DNA of 64,000 bases from Croceivirga thetidis (GCF_012272815.1 NZ_JAAWWL010000001.1:1365146-1429145); one strand, 5' to 3'; shown: positions 49,664 through 58,799, counted from the first letter of the stretch. Notes: a model not told the origin generated them from the letters alone. Program-made: numbers and translations.

Positions 49664-51317
49664 TGAACTTATAAGGACTACTGTTTATTCCAGGATAAAT
49701 TCCGTTTTCAAGAATTCCGAATCTAATATATTTCATTTCAGGTTTTTTAGGTTTGGGAATTTTTGTCTTTAGCAATAAGGTATCCTTGGAGGGGATAGAA
49801 CTTTTCAAACTTGAATAGTCAACCACCAATGGCTCGCTTTCACGCATTTGTTTATAGGCATTCATAAAACCTATGTAGAATTTCAGTTCTTGAATTTGGA
49901 TATCAAACGAATAAGGATTGAATACTTTAATTTTAACCTGATCTCCCGCTGCAACCCCATCCTCTTCCAAAAAGCATTTTAGTTTTCGATAACTTTTGAA
50001 GTCGTCAATAATTTCACCATAAAAAACCGATCCGTCTTTATATTCAATTTCAAAGTCTTTTCCTTTATAATATTTTGATAGATAAGCTACTTTTTTATTT
50101 CGGATCTTATCTTCAGAGTCATCAATTGCATATTGGCTATATCTGTAGAATAGATTGTTTTGGGTATAGGAAGGATTCTGGGAATAAAAGGAAAACATTG
50201 ATGGTCTTCTATATGAATTCTCAAATACTACAGGTATATCACCAACCGTATCAACAATGCGCTGGGCAAAATCTTTATTACCATGAGTTTCATAAATAAC
50301 AGGAAAAAGAGGTTCATAGATTAAACCTATCCTTGCATATAACAGCAGTGCCGTGCTAACCAAGCCAAGTCTAAATACCCACTTTCTTGCCTTAATTTCT
50401 TGTAGTATGAAATTAAATGCCAATACTACCATTGGTATACAAATCACAACAACCCATTGGGTTTGCGTTCTACGATTAAAACTGGATATGAAGAAAAAGA
50501 TGATGAATCCGAATACTAGAAATCGCAGTGCTTTGCTGAATTTATCTTTTTCCTTGCTTTTGAATAACGCCCAATACATGACAGGAAAAAGTAGTCCAAA
50601 AATTACGATAAGATTTAATAGGTAGCCAAGGGTAAAGCCCTCAAAGCTATAGGCTTGATTTGGCCTTTCATTCATATGAAAATTGAGTGTCACAAATTCA
50701 TTGTCAAAAAGCCAAAATTGGTGTGGTGCATAACAAACCAAGGAAACGATTAAAGCTAACCAAGACAATTTGTTTTTTAATAGGATGGGGTTTGATAGTA
50801 GAACAAAGATTATTACAAGTGCAGCATGATATTTACTGTACATCATAGCTGCCATAATTATTCCGAGAACTATAGCTTTAATTGCAGTCTCTTTCTGCAG
50901 GAAACTTTTGTAGATCAATAAAAAAACTGCTGTAAAAAAAAGTAATGGGGTATCAGGTAGGGTTAAAAAGCCATACGCGTTTAATAAGGGAAGCGAAAAC
51001 ACCAGTAAAAAGAAGTGTGGTTGATATTCTAGTTTCTTCGGATTGTCTATGAGCAACCATAAAACCATCGCTGTACCTGCACTGAATAAACAACTGAGAA
51101 ATCTAACCCCCAACTCTCCATCGAAAAAGAGGCTACCAAGTTTAATCATAAGGGCAACCATGGGCGGATGGTCAAAATAACCCCAATCCAAATCTTGGGC
51201 GTAATACCAATAATAGGCCTCGTCGTAGATGAGTTCGGTAAAAAAGCTCTGAAGAATATTCAATAAAAAAAGAACACCAAGAAATACTAAAAAGAGCTTG
51301 GGGAATTTATCTGACAT
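49650..51317 (-). CDS. ArnT-like glycosyltransferase, family 39
   Basis: A 555-residue membrane glycosyltransferase. The first extracytoplasmic loop has ELIYDEAYYWYYA and GYFDHPPMVA, with the catalytic-type Asp-Glu and the Asp-His pair of the GT39/PMT_2 family. About ten helices fill residues 8-335, and a soluble C-terminal domain of about 200 residues follows. It should use a polyprenyl-phosphate sugar; the divergent neighbour encodes a synthase for exactly such a donor. A minus-strand TACTTTTG box lies at 51337-51344. Confidence 0.88.
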   Translation of the reverse strand: MSDKFPKLFLVFLGVLFLLNILQSFFTELIYDEAYYWYYAQDLDWGYFDHPPMVALMIKLGSLFFDGELGVRFLSCLFSAGTAMVLWLLIDNPKKLEYQPHFFLLVFSLPLLNAYGFLTLPDTPLLFFTAVFLLIYKSFLQKETAIKAIVLGIIMAAMMYSKYHAALVIIFVLLSNPILLKNKLSWLALIVSLVCYAPHQFWLFDNEFVTLNFHMNERPNQAYSFEGFTLGYLLNLIVIFGLLFPVMYWALFKSKEKDKFSKALRFLVFGFIIFFFISSFNRRTQTQWVVVICIPMVVLAFNFILQEIKARKWVFRLGLVSTALLLYARIGLIYEPLFPVIYETHGNKDFAQRIVDTVGDIPVVFENSYRRPSMFSFYSQNPSYTQNNLFYRYSQYAIDDSEDKIRNKKVAYLSKYYKGKDFEIEYKDGSVFYGEIIDDFKSYRKLKCFLEEDGVAAGDQVKIKVFNPYSFDIQIQELKFYIGFMNAYKQMRESEPLVVDYSSLKSSIPSKDTLLLKTKIPKPKKPEMKYIRFGILENGIYPGINSSPYKFNGSN

Positions 51318-51336
51318 GCTCCTAAAAATTTAGTGG

Positions 51337-51344
51337 CAAAAGTA
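51337..51344 (-). promoter_or_regulatory. -7 box for the GT39-DUF4271-hemD unit
   Basis: TACTTTTG on the minus strand fits TAnnTTTG, 20 bases before the GT39 start codon. No clear -33 element. Confidence 0.45.
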
Positions 51345-51423
51345 CGAAAGTCCTTTGCTTAGTTGGTTAATTCTGTGAATGCATAACCAAAAGTGTGTAT
51401 TTTTATGCTCTTAAATTTTCCCT

Positions 51424-52155
51424 GTGTCCGACGGTCTAGTAATCATACCTACTTACAACGAAATTGAGAATATTGAGGCCATGATTAGGACGATTTTGGA
51501 CCTCAATAAGAACTTTCACATTTTAGTTGTTGATGATAATTCACCAGACGGTACCGCGAAGGTTGTAAAAGAATTACAATCAGAATTTTCCAATAAACTG
51601 CATCTACAGGTTCGACAGAAAAAATCAGGTTTGGGTAAAGCTTACATTCACGGTTTTAAATGGGCACTAGAACGTAATTACGATTATGTTTTCGAAATAG
51701 ACGCGGATTTTTCACATAAACCAGGAGATTTGGTCAGGTTGCACAGAGCCTGTCTTAATGGGGCAGATGTTGCAGTGGGATCTCGCTATAAAAAAGGTGT
51801 CAATGTTGTTAATTGGCCTTTAAATAGAATTTTGTTGTCCTATGGAGCCTCATGGTATGTAAAGTTGATCACCGGAATGCGTGTTCATGATCCTACAGCT
51901 GGTTTCATTTGCTATCGAAGGGAAGTACTGGAAAGCATAGATTTAGATGCAATCCGATTTATTGGTTACGCCTTTCAAATAGAAATGAAGTTTAGGGCGT
52001 ATCTCAAAAAATTTAAAATAGAAGAGGTTCCCATTATTTTCACAGATCGATTGAATGGTGAATCAAAAATGAGTTCAGGAATTATTTGGGAAGCAATTTT
52101 TGGGGTTATTGGTATGAAGTTTAGAAGTATTTTCGACAAAAAGAATTTCAATTGA
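51424..52155 (+). CDS. Polyprenol monophosphomannose synthase-like GT2
   Basis: A 243-residue GT2 enzyme of the DPM1 type: IIPTYNEIENIE, VVDDNSPDGT, KSGLGKAYIHGF and the metal-binding EIDADFSHKP are in the expected order. It would transfer a sugar (mannose or glucose) from a nucleotide to polyprenyl phosphate. It has no membrane domain. It starts with GTG at 51424. It is divergent from the GT39 gene, which could be the user of its product, and overlaps the dihydroorotase start by one base (TGATG). Confidence 0.92.
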   Translation: MSDGLVIIPTYNEIENIEAMIRTILDLNKNFHILVVDDNSPDGTAKVVKELQSEFSNKLHLQVRQKKSGLGKAYIHGFKWALERNYDYVFEIDADFSHKPGDLVRLHRACLNGADVAVGSRYKKGVNVVNWPLNRILLSYGASWYVKLITGMRVHDPTAGFICYRREVLESIDLDAIRFIGYAFQIEMKFRAYLKKFKIEEVPIIFTDRLNGESKMSSGIIWEAIFGVIGMKFRSIFDKKNFN

Positions 52156-53489
52156 TGGCAAACACCTTGTTGAAAAACGCCAAATTGGTAAATGAAAATG
52201 AAATTAAAGTACAAGATGTACTGATTTCAGGGGAGTATATTGATCGAATTGATACTGATATTTCAGATGATAGTGCAACGGTAATTGATTTTGATGGAAA
52301 TTATTTATTGCCCGGTGTAATCGATGACCAGGTACATTTTAGAGAACCAGGGCTCACGCATAAAGGAACCATTGCAACGGAAAGCAGGGCGGCGCTTGCA
52401 GGCGGCATAACCAGCTTTATGGAACAGCCTAATACCAATCCGCAATCCACAACAATTCAAAAACTTGAAGCCAAATTCTCATCGGCTTCCCAGACCTCCT
52501 ATGCCAATTATTCATTTCTTTTTGGAGGTACCAATGACAATTTGGAGGAATTAAAAAGACTTGATCCAAAGAGCTGTTCTGGTGTAAAGTTGTTTTTAGG
52601 TTCTTCAACAGGAAATATGTTGGTTGACGATGAGAAAGTACTTGAAGCTATTTTCAGTAATACTGAAATGGTCATATCGACACATTGTGAGGATGAAACA
52701 ACAATAAGAGAAAATTTAGCGAACTATAAAGAACGTTTTGGCGACGATATACCTATTCAATACCATCCAATTATTCGTAGTGAAGAGGCATGTTACCTTT
52801 CTTCGTCAAAAGCGATTGCACTGGCAAAGAAGACAGGCGCTCGATTGCATGTTTTTCACGTTTCAACAGGTAAGGAAACAGAGTTGTTCAGAAATGACAT
52901 CCCTCTTTCTGAAAAGAAGATAACCGCTGAGGTATGTATTCACCATCTTTGGTTTTCAGATATTGATTATGAAAGTAAAGGGACTCTCATTAAATGGAAT
53001 CCTGCGGTCAAAACCCAAACTGATAGGGCGAAACTTTGGGATGCACTTTTGGATGACCGATTTGATGTAATAGCAACAGACCACGCGCCCCATACATTGG
53101 AAGAGAAAAACAACCCATATACCAAAGCCCCGTCAGGAGGCCCCTTAGTACAACATGCTTTGCCGGCAATGTTACAAAAGAGCCTTGAAGGCATTATCAA
53201 CATAGAGAAGATTGTCGAGAAAATGTGTCATAACCCAGCCTTACTTTTTGATGTTAAAAAGCGTGGATTTATACGGGAAGGTTATTTTGCAGACTTGGTT
53301 GAAGTTGCACCGAATTCTAAATGGCAGGTAGAAAAGGAGAATATATTGTATAAATGCGGATGGTCGCCCTTTGAAGGCGTTTCATTTGACCATAAAATCA
53401 AGCGTACATTTTTAAACGGACACTTGGCCTACGATAGAGGCCAATATTCTGAGCAACGAGCTGCTAAAAGACTAACATTTGATAGGTGA
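52155..53489 (+). CDS. Dihydroorotase (AllB/PyrC class I) with altered metal motif
   Basis: A 444-residue amidohydrolase of the pyrimidine pathway, closing carbamoyl-aspartate to dihydroorotate. It keeps HFREPGLTHKG, GVKLFLGSSTGNML, STHCED, LHVFHVST and ATDHAPHT, including the metal-binding His and Asp. The usual Asp-x-His-x-His is DDQVHFREPG here, so the first His of the pair is Gln59. This may reflect a one-metal variant. The start at 52155 overlaps the stop of the glycosyltransferase gene. Confidence 0.88.
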   Translation: MANTLLKNAKLVNENEIKVQDVLISGEYIDRIDTDISDDSATVIDFDGNYLLPGVIDDQVHFREPGLTHKGTIATESRAALAGGITSFMEQPNTNPQSTTIQKLEAKFSSASQTSYANYSFLFGGTNDNLEELKRLDPKSCSGVKLFLGSSTGNMLVDDEKVLEAIFSNTEMVISTHCEDETTIRENLANYKERFGDDIPIQYHPIIRSEEACYLSSSKAIALAKKTGARLHVFHVSTGKETELFRNDIPLSEKKITAEVCIHHLWFSDIDYESKGTLIKWNPAVKTQTDRAKLWDALLDDRFDVIATDHAPHTLEEKNNPYTKAPSGGPLVQHALPAMLQKSLEGIINIEKIVEKMCHNPALLFDVKKRGFIREGYFADLVEVAPNSKWQVEKENILYKCGWSPFEGVSFDHKIKRTFLNGHLAYDRGQYSEQRAAKRLTFDR

Positions 53490-53491
53490 AA

Positions 53492-53938
53492 ATGAAGAAA
53501 ATAATTTTCTTTTTGCTCCTATGCCTTGCCTTTTCTTGTGCAGAGGAAGTTATTGAAAAACCAGAAAATCTGATTCCTGAGGACAAAATGAAGCAAATCA
53601 TTTATGATTTGGCTTTATTTAATTCGATTAAATCAACGAACCCGGCCGCACTCACAAAAAATAATTTGGCCATTTCAACAGATTTTGTTTTCAATAAACA
53701 TGATATCGATAGTGTCCAATTTGTTCAGAGCGATTTGTACTATGCGTCAATACCTTTGAAATATCAGGCTATTTACGAGGCAGTAGAACTTAGATTGGAG
53801 AAGGAAAAAGGAAAATACGATGATGCTCGGGAAAAACGCACCGATAGCATTCGAAACGTAAATGAAAAAAGAAGGGATAGTCTAAAAAATGCTAATAAGA
53901 CGAATTATCCTGCTGATAAGCAGAACAACAAAAAGTAA
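53492..53938 (+). CDS. DUF4296 lipoprotein
   Basis: A 148-residue lipoprotein with lipobox LAFSC (Cys near residue 16). The central part (PEDKMKQIIYDLALFNSIKS, then DFVFNKHDIDSVQFVQSDLYYAS) is the DUF4296 core, known only from Bacteroidota. A Lys-, Arg- and Asn-rich tail follows. I chose the ATG at 53492 over a GTG at 53486. It follows the dihydroorotase gene closely. Its last 47 bases overlap the converging epimerase gene. Confidence 0.85.
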   Translation: MKKIIFFLLLCLAFSCAEEVIEKPENLIPEDKMKQIIYDLALFNSIKSTNPAALTKNNLAISTDFVFNKHDIDSVQFVQSDLYYASIPLKYQAIYEAVELRLEKEKGKYDDAREKRTDSIRNVNEKRRDSLKNANKTNYPADKQNNKK

Positions 53939-54902
53939 TCATATCATCTAAGGGCCTTAGTGTTGAACCCAGAGCCATTTCAATCTTTTCTTTGCTGTAA
54001 GTATCTTCGCTTTGCAACGATTTGGTCATTGCTTTTGAAAGTATCCTTCTTGAACCAACCAATTTATTTCTAAGCCAGTCCAAACGCCAGAACAATTCTA
54101 GTTGCCATTGTTTAATTGCTTTAGTGGGTGGTTTGGTCCCAAATGCCTTCGCAATTCTTGATTGAATTTCCTTAAAGGAAAGATTTTCAGAAACTAGAAT
54201 AAAACGTTCATTTGATATTTCACTTTCCATCAATGACATCATAGAATCGACAACATCATCGATTCCTACAAATCCTGTCCCTCCAGGAAGAAAATACTTT
54301 TGGGGTTTTGAATTTTTACTGAAGAAAGTTCCGCTGCCTTGATTCCATTGCCCAGGTCCTAAGATTACCCCAGGATTTACAATTACTGCGGGAATACCCT
54401 CTTGAGTACCTCGCCAAACTTCAAGCTCTGCTGCGTTTTTGGTAAGAGCATATACACTCGCATCAGTAGGGTTGAATTCGGTGGTTTCCGTAATCGGTTG
54501 GGAACCTTTTGAACCTATTGCTGCAATAGAACTTACATAACATAGTTTGTTGACGGCCTTTTCGATACAAAGATTGACTACGTTGGCCGTGCCTTCGACA
54601 TTTGACTTTTGCAGTTTTTTGTAATGATTAGGGTCAAAAGAAATATAAGCAGCACAATGATAGACTTGTTCAATATTTTCAAAAGCCCTCTCCAAGGTTG
54701 GTACATCGGTAATATCACAAGCCATCCACGTTATCTTGTCAAAAATTTGGTCGGGATTATCAACGTAGTAACCAAAAATTCTTTTAACGGTTTCCAGCTT
54801 TGATTCCGTGCGATATAAGGCCCTAACTTTTACATTTTTTTGAACGAGTTTTAAAAGCAAGTGTGCTCCCACAAGTCCTGATGCTCCTGTCACTAAAGTC
54901 AT
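53892..54902 (-). CDS. NAD-dependent epimerase/dehydratase
   Basis: A 336-residue extended SDR. The N-terminal Rossmann motif is TGASGLVGAHLL and the catalytic Tyr-x-x-x-Lys is YALTK near 151. VNPGVILGPGQW and FLPGGTGFVGIDDVVDSM resemble dihydroflavonol-4-reductase and 3-beta-hydroxysteroid dehydrogenase relatives. The substrate is unknown. The 3' end overlaps the DUF4296 gene by 47 bases, so the last 15 residues are coded antisense to it. Divergent from tyrS. Confidence 0.9.
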   Translation of the reverse strand: MTLVTGASGLVGAHLLLKLVQKNVKVRALYRTESKLETVKRIFGYYVDNPDQIFDKITWMACDITDVPTLERAFENIEQVYHCAAYISFDPNHYKKLQKSNVEGTANVVNLCIEKAVNKLCYVSSIAAIGSKGSQPITETTEFNPTDASVYALTKNAAELEVWRGTQEGIPAVIVNPGVILGPGQWNQGSGTFFSKNSKPQKYFLPGGTGFVGIDDVVDSMMSLMESEISNERFILVSENLSFKEIQSRIAKAFGTKPPTKAIKQWQLELFWRLDWLRNKLVGSRRILSKAMTKSLQSEDTYSKEKIEMALGSTLRPLDDMITFCCSAYQQDNSSY

Positions 54903-54955
54903 ACCGCTAAAAATACCGATTCGAAATTAATTTTAATCAAGCCAATACAACATTC

Positions 54956-54963
54956 TATATTTG
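54956..54963 (+). promoter_or_regulatory. -7 box for tyrS
   Basis: TATATTTG fits TAnnTTTG, 24 bases before the tyrS ATG at 54988. It lies inside the upstream in-frame extension, which argues against the longer start. Confidence 0.5.
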
Positions 54964-54987
54964 CAAACCAAGAAAAAACAGTTTAGA

Positions 54988-56283
54988 ATGTTGACAAATT
55001 TTGTCGAAGAGGTGAAATGGCGCGGTATGCTTCATGATGTTATGCCGGGCACAGAAGAACATTTATTGGAAAAGATGCAAGCGGCCTATGTGGGCATAGA
55101 TCCTACTGCTGATTCTTTACATATTGGTCATTTGGTAGGTGTTATGTTACTTCGACATTTTCAATTGGCAGGTCATAAACCTTTTGCTTTGGTAGGTGGG
55201 GCGACTGGTATGATTGGTGACCCTTCAGGCAAGTCTGCAGAACGAAACCTTTTGGATGAAGAAACCTTGCGTCATAATCAGAACGCATTGAAGGAGCAAT
55301 TATCGAGATTTCTTGACTTTGAAAGTGATGCTCCGAATGCTGCCGAACTGGTAAACAACTATGACTGGATGAAGGAATTTTCCTTTTTGGATTTTATAAG
55401 GGATGTAGGCAAGCACATAACGGTCAATTATATGATGGCCAAAGATTCGGTTAAAAAAAGACTATCCGCCGAGGCAAAGGAAGGTATGTCTTTTACCGAG
55501 TTTACCTATCAATTGGTTCAAGGCTACGATTTTCTGTATCTCTACAAAAATCACAACTGTACGCTACAAATGGGTGGAAGTGATCAGTGGGGAAATATAA
55601 CAACAGGTACCGAGCTTATTCGTAGAATCGGAGGCGGTAAAGGTTTCGCCCTTACCTGTCCATTGATTACCAAAGCAGATGGAACAAAATTTGGCAAGAC
55701 CGAAGGTGGTAATGTTTGGTTGGATGCTAACAGAACGTCTCCATATCGATTTTATCAGTATTGGTTGAATACCTCAGATGAAGACGCTGAAAAGTACATT
55801 AAGATATTTACATTTCTGACCAAAGAAGAAATTGAAGACTTAACACGTGCCCATAAAGAAGCACCGCATTTAAGACAGCTTCAAAAGCGATTGGCAGAAG
55901 AAGTCACGAGAATGGTGCACTCCCAAAACGACTTGGATAATGCAGAAGCTGCGAGTACTATTTTATTCGGTAAGTCTACTTCAGAAGAACTAAAAAAATT
56001 GGACGAAAAGACATTTTTAGATGTTTTTGAAGGTGTGCCGCAAGCTCAAATTTCTAAACAAGAGTTAGACGATGGGCTTGATATGATAGGGGCTCTAGCT
56101 GCTAAAACCGGATTTTTAGGCTCCAATGGTGAGGCAAGACGCGAGTTAAAACAGAATTCGATTTCAGTCAATAAGGAAAAGGTAAAAGAAAATTACCTTA
56201 TCACATCAAACGATTTAATCAACGAAAGGTTTATTCTCCTGCAAAGGGGCAGGAGAAATTATTTCTTGTTGGTCATTAGCTAA
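54988..56283 (+). CDS. tyrS: Tyrosyl-tRNA synthetase
   Basis: A 431-residue class I synthetase. The HIGH motif is SLHIGHLVG, the tyrosine-binding segment is [10 protein letters not shown] and [10 protein letters not shown], and the KMSKS equivalent is KFGKT. A C-terminal S4 RNA-binding domain (about 365-425: [22 protein letters not shown]) is complete. I chose the ATG at 54988, downstream of the -7 box. A GC-rich 9-bp hairpin lies within the last 50 coding bases. Confidence 0.97.
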   Translation: MLTNFVEEVKWRGMLHDVMPGTEEHLLEKMQAAYVGIDPTADSLHIGHLVGVMLLRHFQLAGHKPFALVGGATGMIGDPSGKSAERNLLDEETLRHNQNALKEQLSRFLDFESDAPNAAELVNNYDWMKEFSFLDFIRDVGKHITVNYMMAKDSVKKRLSAEAKEGMSFTEFTYQLVQGYDFLYLYKNHNCTLQMGGSDQWGNITTGTELIRRIGGGKGFALTCPLITKADGTKFGKTEGGNVWLDANRTSPYRFYQYWLNTSDEDAEKYIKIFTFLTKEEIEDLTRAHKEAPHLRQLQKRLAEEVTRMVHSQNDLDNAEAASTILFGKSTSEELKKLDEKTFLDVFEGVPQAQISKQELDDGLDMIGALAAKTGFLGSNGEARRELKQNSISVNKEKVKENYLITSNDLINERFILLQRGRRNYFLLVIS

Positions 56284-56294
56284 TAGTAATCACC

Positions 56295-56837
56295 TTAGGT
56301 TATAAAGGTGATACCATGGGCACCGCAAATTTCGGCCACTTTGGCAAAATCGGGTTTGCCAGGAGGCAGATTACCCAGTTCCTCAAACATAAGTTCAATA
56401 CCGGCAGGAAAAGCACTTAAAATTGTTTTGCAATCAGTATCTCCGATGACTTTCCACGAATGGGGCACGTTTCGTGGAGCAAATGCCAAATCACCAGCTT
56501 TGAGAACTGTGGTTTCGTCACCTACGGTTACCTCAAGTTCGCCTTCTAAAACTTTGAATACTTCATCTTCTTTGGTATGAACATGCGGTGGAATCATGGT
56601 ACCCGGTGGATTCACTTCTTCAATTAACGTAAACTGCCCATTAGTGTCTTTTCCAGTTAATTTAAACGTTTGTTGGTCACCAATTACATTCACTTTTTTA
56701 CCTTCTTGGGCACGAACCACTTTGGGCTCTATAGAATTTGAGGTACTTTTTTCTGTTCTGAATGAAACAATGGCAGGTGTGCTCACCACTGCAGATGCTG
56801 TAAGTAAACTGGTTTTTAAAAACTTCTTTCTATTCAT
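56295..56837 (-). CDS. Exported cupin-domain protein
   Basis: A 180-residue protein. The N-terminus (MNRKKFLKTSLLTASAVVSTPAIVSF) resembles a twin-arginine-type or Sec signal, although only one Arg is present (NRKKFL). The cupin barrel (about 75-150) has PHVHTKEDEVFKVLEGEL and APRNVPHSW, giving His, His, Glu and His metal ligands. It is probably a periplasmic metal-dependent dioxygenase or isomerase; substrate unknown. Inverted repeats TGATTTAA / TTAAATCA lie at 56844-56878 upstream. Confidence 0.85.
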   Translation of the reverse strand: MNRKKFLKTSLLTASAVVSTPAIVSFRTEKSTSNSIEPKVVRAQEGKKVNVIGDQQTFKLTGKDTNGQFTLIEEVNPPGTMIPPHVHTKEDEVFKVLEGELEVTVGDETTVLKAGDLAFAPRNVPHSWKVIGDTDCKTILSAFPAGIELMFEELGNLPPGKPDFAKVAEICGAHGITFIT

Positions 56838-56940
56838 CTTGGTTGATTTAATTCGTTGTTTTAAAAGTAGTTAAATCAGTATTTGAAGAGCTCTTAAGTT
56901 TTATATGTGGTAGGTTTTTGTTTACAAATGGGCATAAAAA

Positions 56941-57924
56941 TTATATGGCCATTAAATTACATCCACGAATATCTGAATTGTCAAAGCGGCCTAAAACCTC
57001 AAAACTACCATCTTCATAAAAACGGCCTAAATCTTGGGTTGCAATAAATGAGCAAGAGTTCTTATTGGCCAGGTCAATAATATTTAAACCTCCTGTTTTT
57101 CCCGTTTTTTGAATTGATAGAGGGTCTTCTGTGTCCCTAGCGAAAACTTTCATCCAAGGAGGGCATTTAAATCTTCCATTACCTTGAGAATAGGCTTGCG
57201 ACAACAGTTCGGTCATTCCATATTCAGAATGAATTTGGTCGACTCCGAATCCAATGCTTAGGTATTTATGTAATTCTTCTCGGGTAATTTCTTTTTTTCT
57301 ACCCTTCATACCACCGGTTTCCATAATTACCGTATTCAAAAGGTCTAGCTGAAATTCTTCAGTGAAATCTAAAAGCGCAAAGGAGACACCAATCAATAAG
57401 GTTTTTTGTTTTTGGCCATCAAGCTCTTCAAGAATCGTTTTCAATTTTTTGTGGTCATAAAGAAAAAATCCATTTTTTGGATGCCCTGAAAGAAGCATCA
57501 TTTCGTTAACCATATATATCAATGATGAGCCCTGGCGTTCGAGATATGCGGGCAATAGGGCCAAAATGCAATAGTCATTAATAGGTCCGTAAAAAAATTC
57601 GAATCCTCTTTTAAAGCTTTCTTTATAAACATTGATGTCGATTACATAGTGCTGGCTTTGGATTGAACCCGTGGTGCCACTACTACTGTAAATGATATCA
57701 GGTTTTTTGTTTGATGCAATGATTTTTTTTGACTTAAAAAATTCAATGGGCAAAAATGGAATGTCAAAGATGCTTTTAACTGTAGTAGGAGTTTTACCTA
57801 AATGGTCGCAGAATTCTTTATAGACTTTAGTATTTGAATATTGAAACTCAAAGGTTCTAAGACAACTGTCTTCAAAACTTTGTTTTCCAGTAGGATCAAA
57901 AATGCCAAAATTGGTCTCAAGCAT
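56941..57924 (-). CDS. LuxE/acyl-protein synthetase-like enzyme
   Basis: A 327-residue protein of the LuxE (PF04443-type) branch of adenylate-forming enzymes. YSSSGTTGSIQSQHYV near 79-94 is the phosphate-binding loop, and METGGMKGRKKEI and HSEYGMTELLSQAYS follow as in acyl-protein synthetases and phenylacetate-CoA ligase relatives. It should activate a fatty or aromatic acid. No luxCD or other bioluminescence genes lie nearby. Between it and the upstream T9SS gene there is a terminator, so it is its own unit. Confidence 0.85.
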   Translation of the reverse strand: MLETNFGIFDPTGKQSFEDSCLRTFEFQYSNTKVYKEFCDHLGKTPTTVKSIFDIPFLPIEFFKSKKIIASNKKPDIIYSSSGTTGSIQSQHYVIDINVYKESFKRGFEFFYGPINDYCILALLPAYLERQGSSLIYMVNEMMLLSGHPKNGFFLYDHKKLKTILEELDGQKQKTLLIGVSFALLDFTEEFQLDLLNTVIMETGGMKGRKKEITREELHKYLSIGFGVDQIHSEYGMTELLSQAYSQGNGRFKCPPWMKVFARDTEDPLSIQKTGKTGGLNIIDLANKNSCSFIATQDLGRFYEDGSFEVLGRFDNSDIRGCNLMAI

Positions 57925-57931
57925 GGTGAGA

Positions 57932-57964
57932 CAAAAATAAAAAGCCCCGGCGAACTGCCAGGGC
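57932..57964 (-). terminator. Terminator after the first mini-T9SS gene
   Basis: Read on the minus strand, GCCCTGGC and GCCGGGGC pair with one mismatch around AGTTC, followed by TTTTTATTTTT. Confidence 0.85.
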
Positions 57965-57988
57965 CTAAGTTTGGTTAGTTGGAAACTC

Positions 57989-58312
57989 TTATTTGACCAC
58001 TAATTTTCGTGAAGCTGTTTCTTCTTCTTCTTTTACTTGCAATACATAAATTCCTGGTAAAAGCGGAGCAACATTTAATCTACTATTGGTAAGGTTTGTT
58101 GTCAGCACTACTTCGCCAAAAACATCAAAGATTTTTACCTCTTTGGTTTCGTTGGTATTTGTCGTCAGATATACTTCGTCACCATAAACTGGATTTGGGT
58201 ATAACTTGAAACTTTTAAATTTTTTCTGGTTCTCTGATTGCGGCTCCGGCATTTCTTGACCGGATAGGTAAATTGGTAGGGCCATAAGTAGAAGGATGTA
58301 GATTTGCTTCAT
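57989..58312 (-). CDS. Miniature T9SS type A C-terminal-domain protein (1)
   Basis: A 107-residue protein with a signal peptide (to SGQ), about 15 residues of linker, and then a complete type A sorting domain: FKLYPNPVYGDEVYL, VKIFDVFGEVVL, LNVAPLLPGIYVLQV and ASRKLVVK. This is the signal by which the type IX system secretes and anchors cargo, yet there is no cargo domain. A paralogue lies 150 bases upstream. Residues are typical of functional domains, so it is not obviously a remnant. Confidence 0.88.
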   Translation of the reverse strand: MKQIYILLLMALPIYLSGQEMPEPQSENQKKFKSFKLYPNPVYGDEVYLTTNTNETKEVKIFDVFGEVVLTTNLTNSRLNVAPLLPGIYVLQVKEEEETASRKLVVK

Positions 58313-58463
58313 GCAACAAAATTTGGGATAACCGAGGTAAAATTACCTTCATCATGAAGCTTTTCCCATTAATTGTTGTGAATACGGCAAAACTGTAAGT
58401 GTCATCGATGAAAGGCAGAAATCATCGACAAACTGAAATATGAAATGTAGTACTTGAAGGAAA

Positions 58464-58772
58464 TTACTTAAGAATCAGCTTTCTAGTGGCCATTTTATCT
58501 TTTTCAATGACCTGTAAGATGTAAACTCCCTTAACCAAATTAGAAAGATTGAGTTCTTTACCAATTATTGTGGTTTCCATAACCTTGGTACCCAAAACAT
58601 CGAATATGACTATTTTCTTTGGGGCATTTTGAGATGTGCTTATGAAAATTTTATCTGTGGTAGTTGGATTGGGATACAATCTAAGACCTTCAATATCAGC
58701 CTCGGTCGGGTTATTCTGGGAAAACCCAAAAGCACAAACAAAAAATAAAAGGACCAAGTAGATTTGCTTCAT
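58464..58772 (-). CDS. Miniature T9SS type A C-terminal-domain protein (2)
   Basis: A 102-residue paralogue of the gene at 57989: signal peptide MKQIYLVLLFFVCAFGFSQ, a ten-residue linker, then the sorting domain LRLYPNPTTTDKIFI, IVIFDVLGTKVMET, LNLSNLVKGVYILQV and ATRKLILK. Both start MKQIY, so they arose by duplication. A minus-strand TATATTTG box lies at 58800-58807. The role is unknown; it may act at the cell surface or occupy the sorting machinery. Confidence 0.88.
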   Translation of the reverse strand: MKQIYLVLLFFVCAFGFSQNNPTEADIEGLRLYPNPTTTDKIFISTSQNAPKKIVIFDVLGTKVMETTIIGKELNLSNLVKGVYILQVIEKDKMATRKLILK

Positions 58773-58799
58773 ATAGGGTTGGTATCAAAGGGCATGCCA

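Noticed and set aside
56234-56257. GC-rich 9-bp hairpin near the end of tyrS
   Set aside because: It lies in coding sequence, the protein continues with family-like residues behind it, and no T-run follows. Not called a terminator.
58335-58359. Two adjacent short palindromes (AGGTAA-AA-TTACCT and CTTCAT-C-ATGAAG) before mini-T9SS gene 1
   Set aside because: Suggestive of an operator, but in AT-rich DNA with no regulator nearby and no matching promoter box I could not support a call.
56941-58772. Possible bioluminescence cluster because of the LuxE-like gene
   Set aside because: No luxAB, luxC or luxD relatives are present; neighbours are T9SS sorting-domain proteins.
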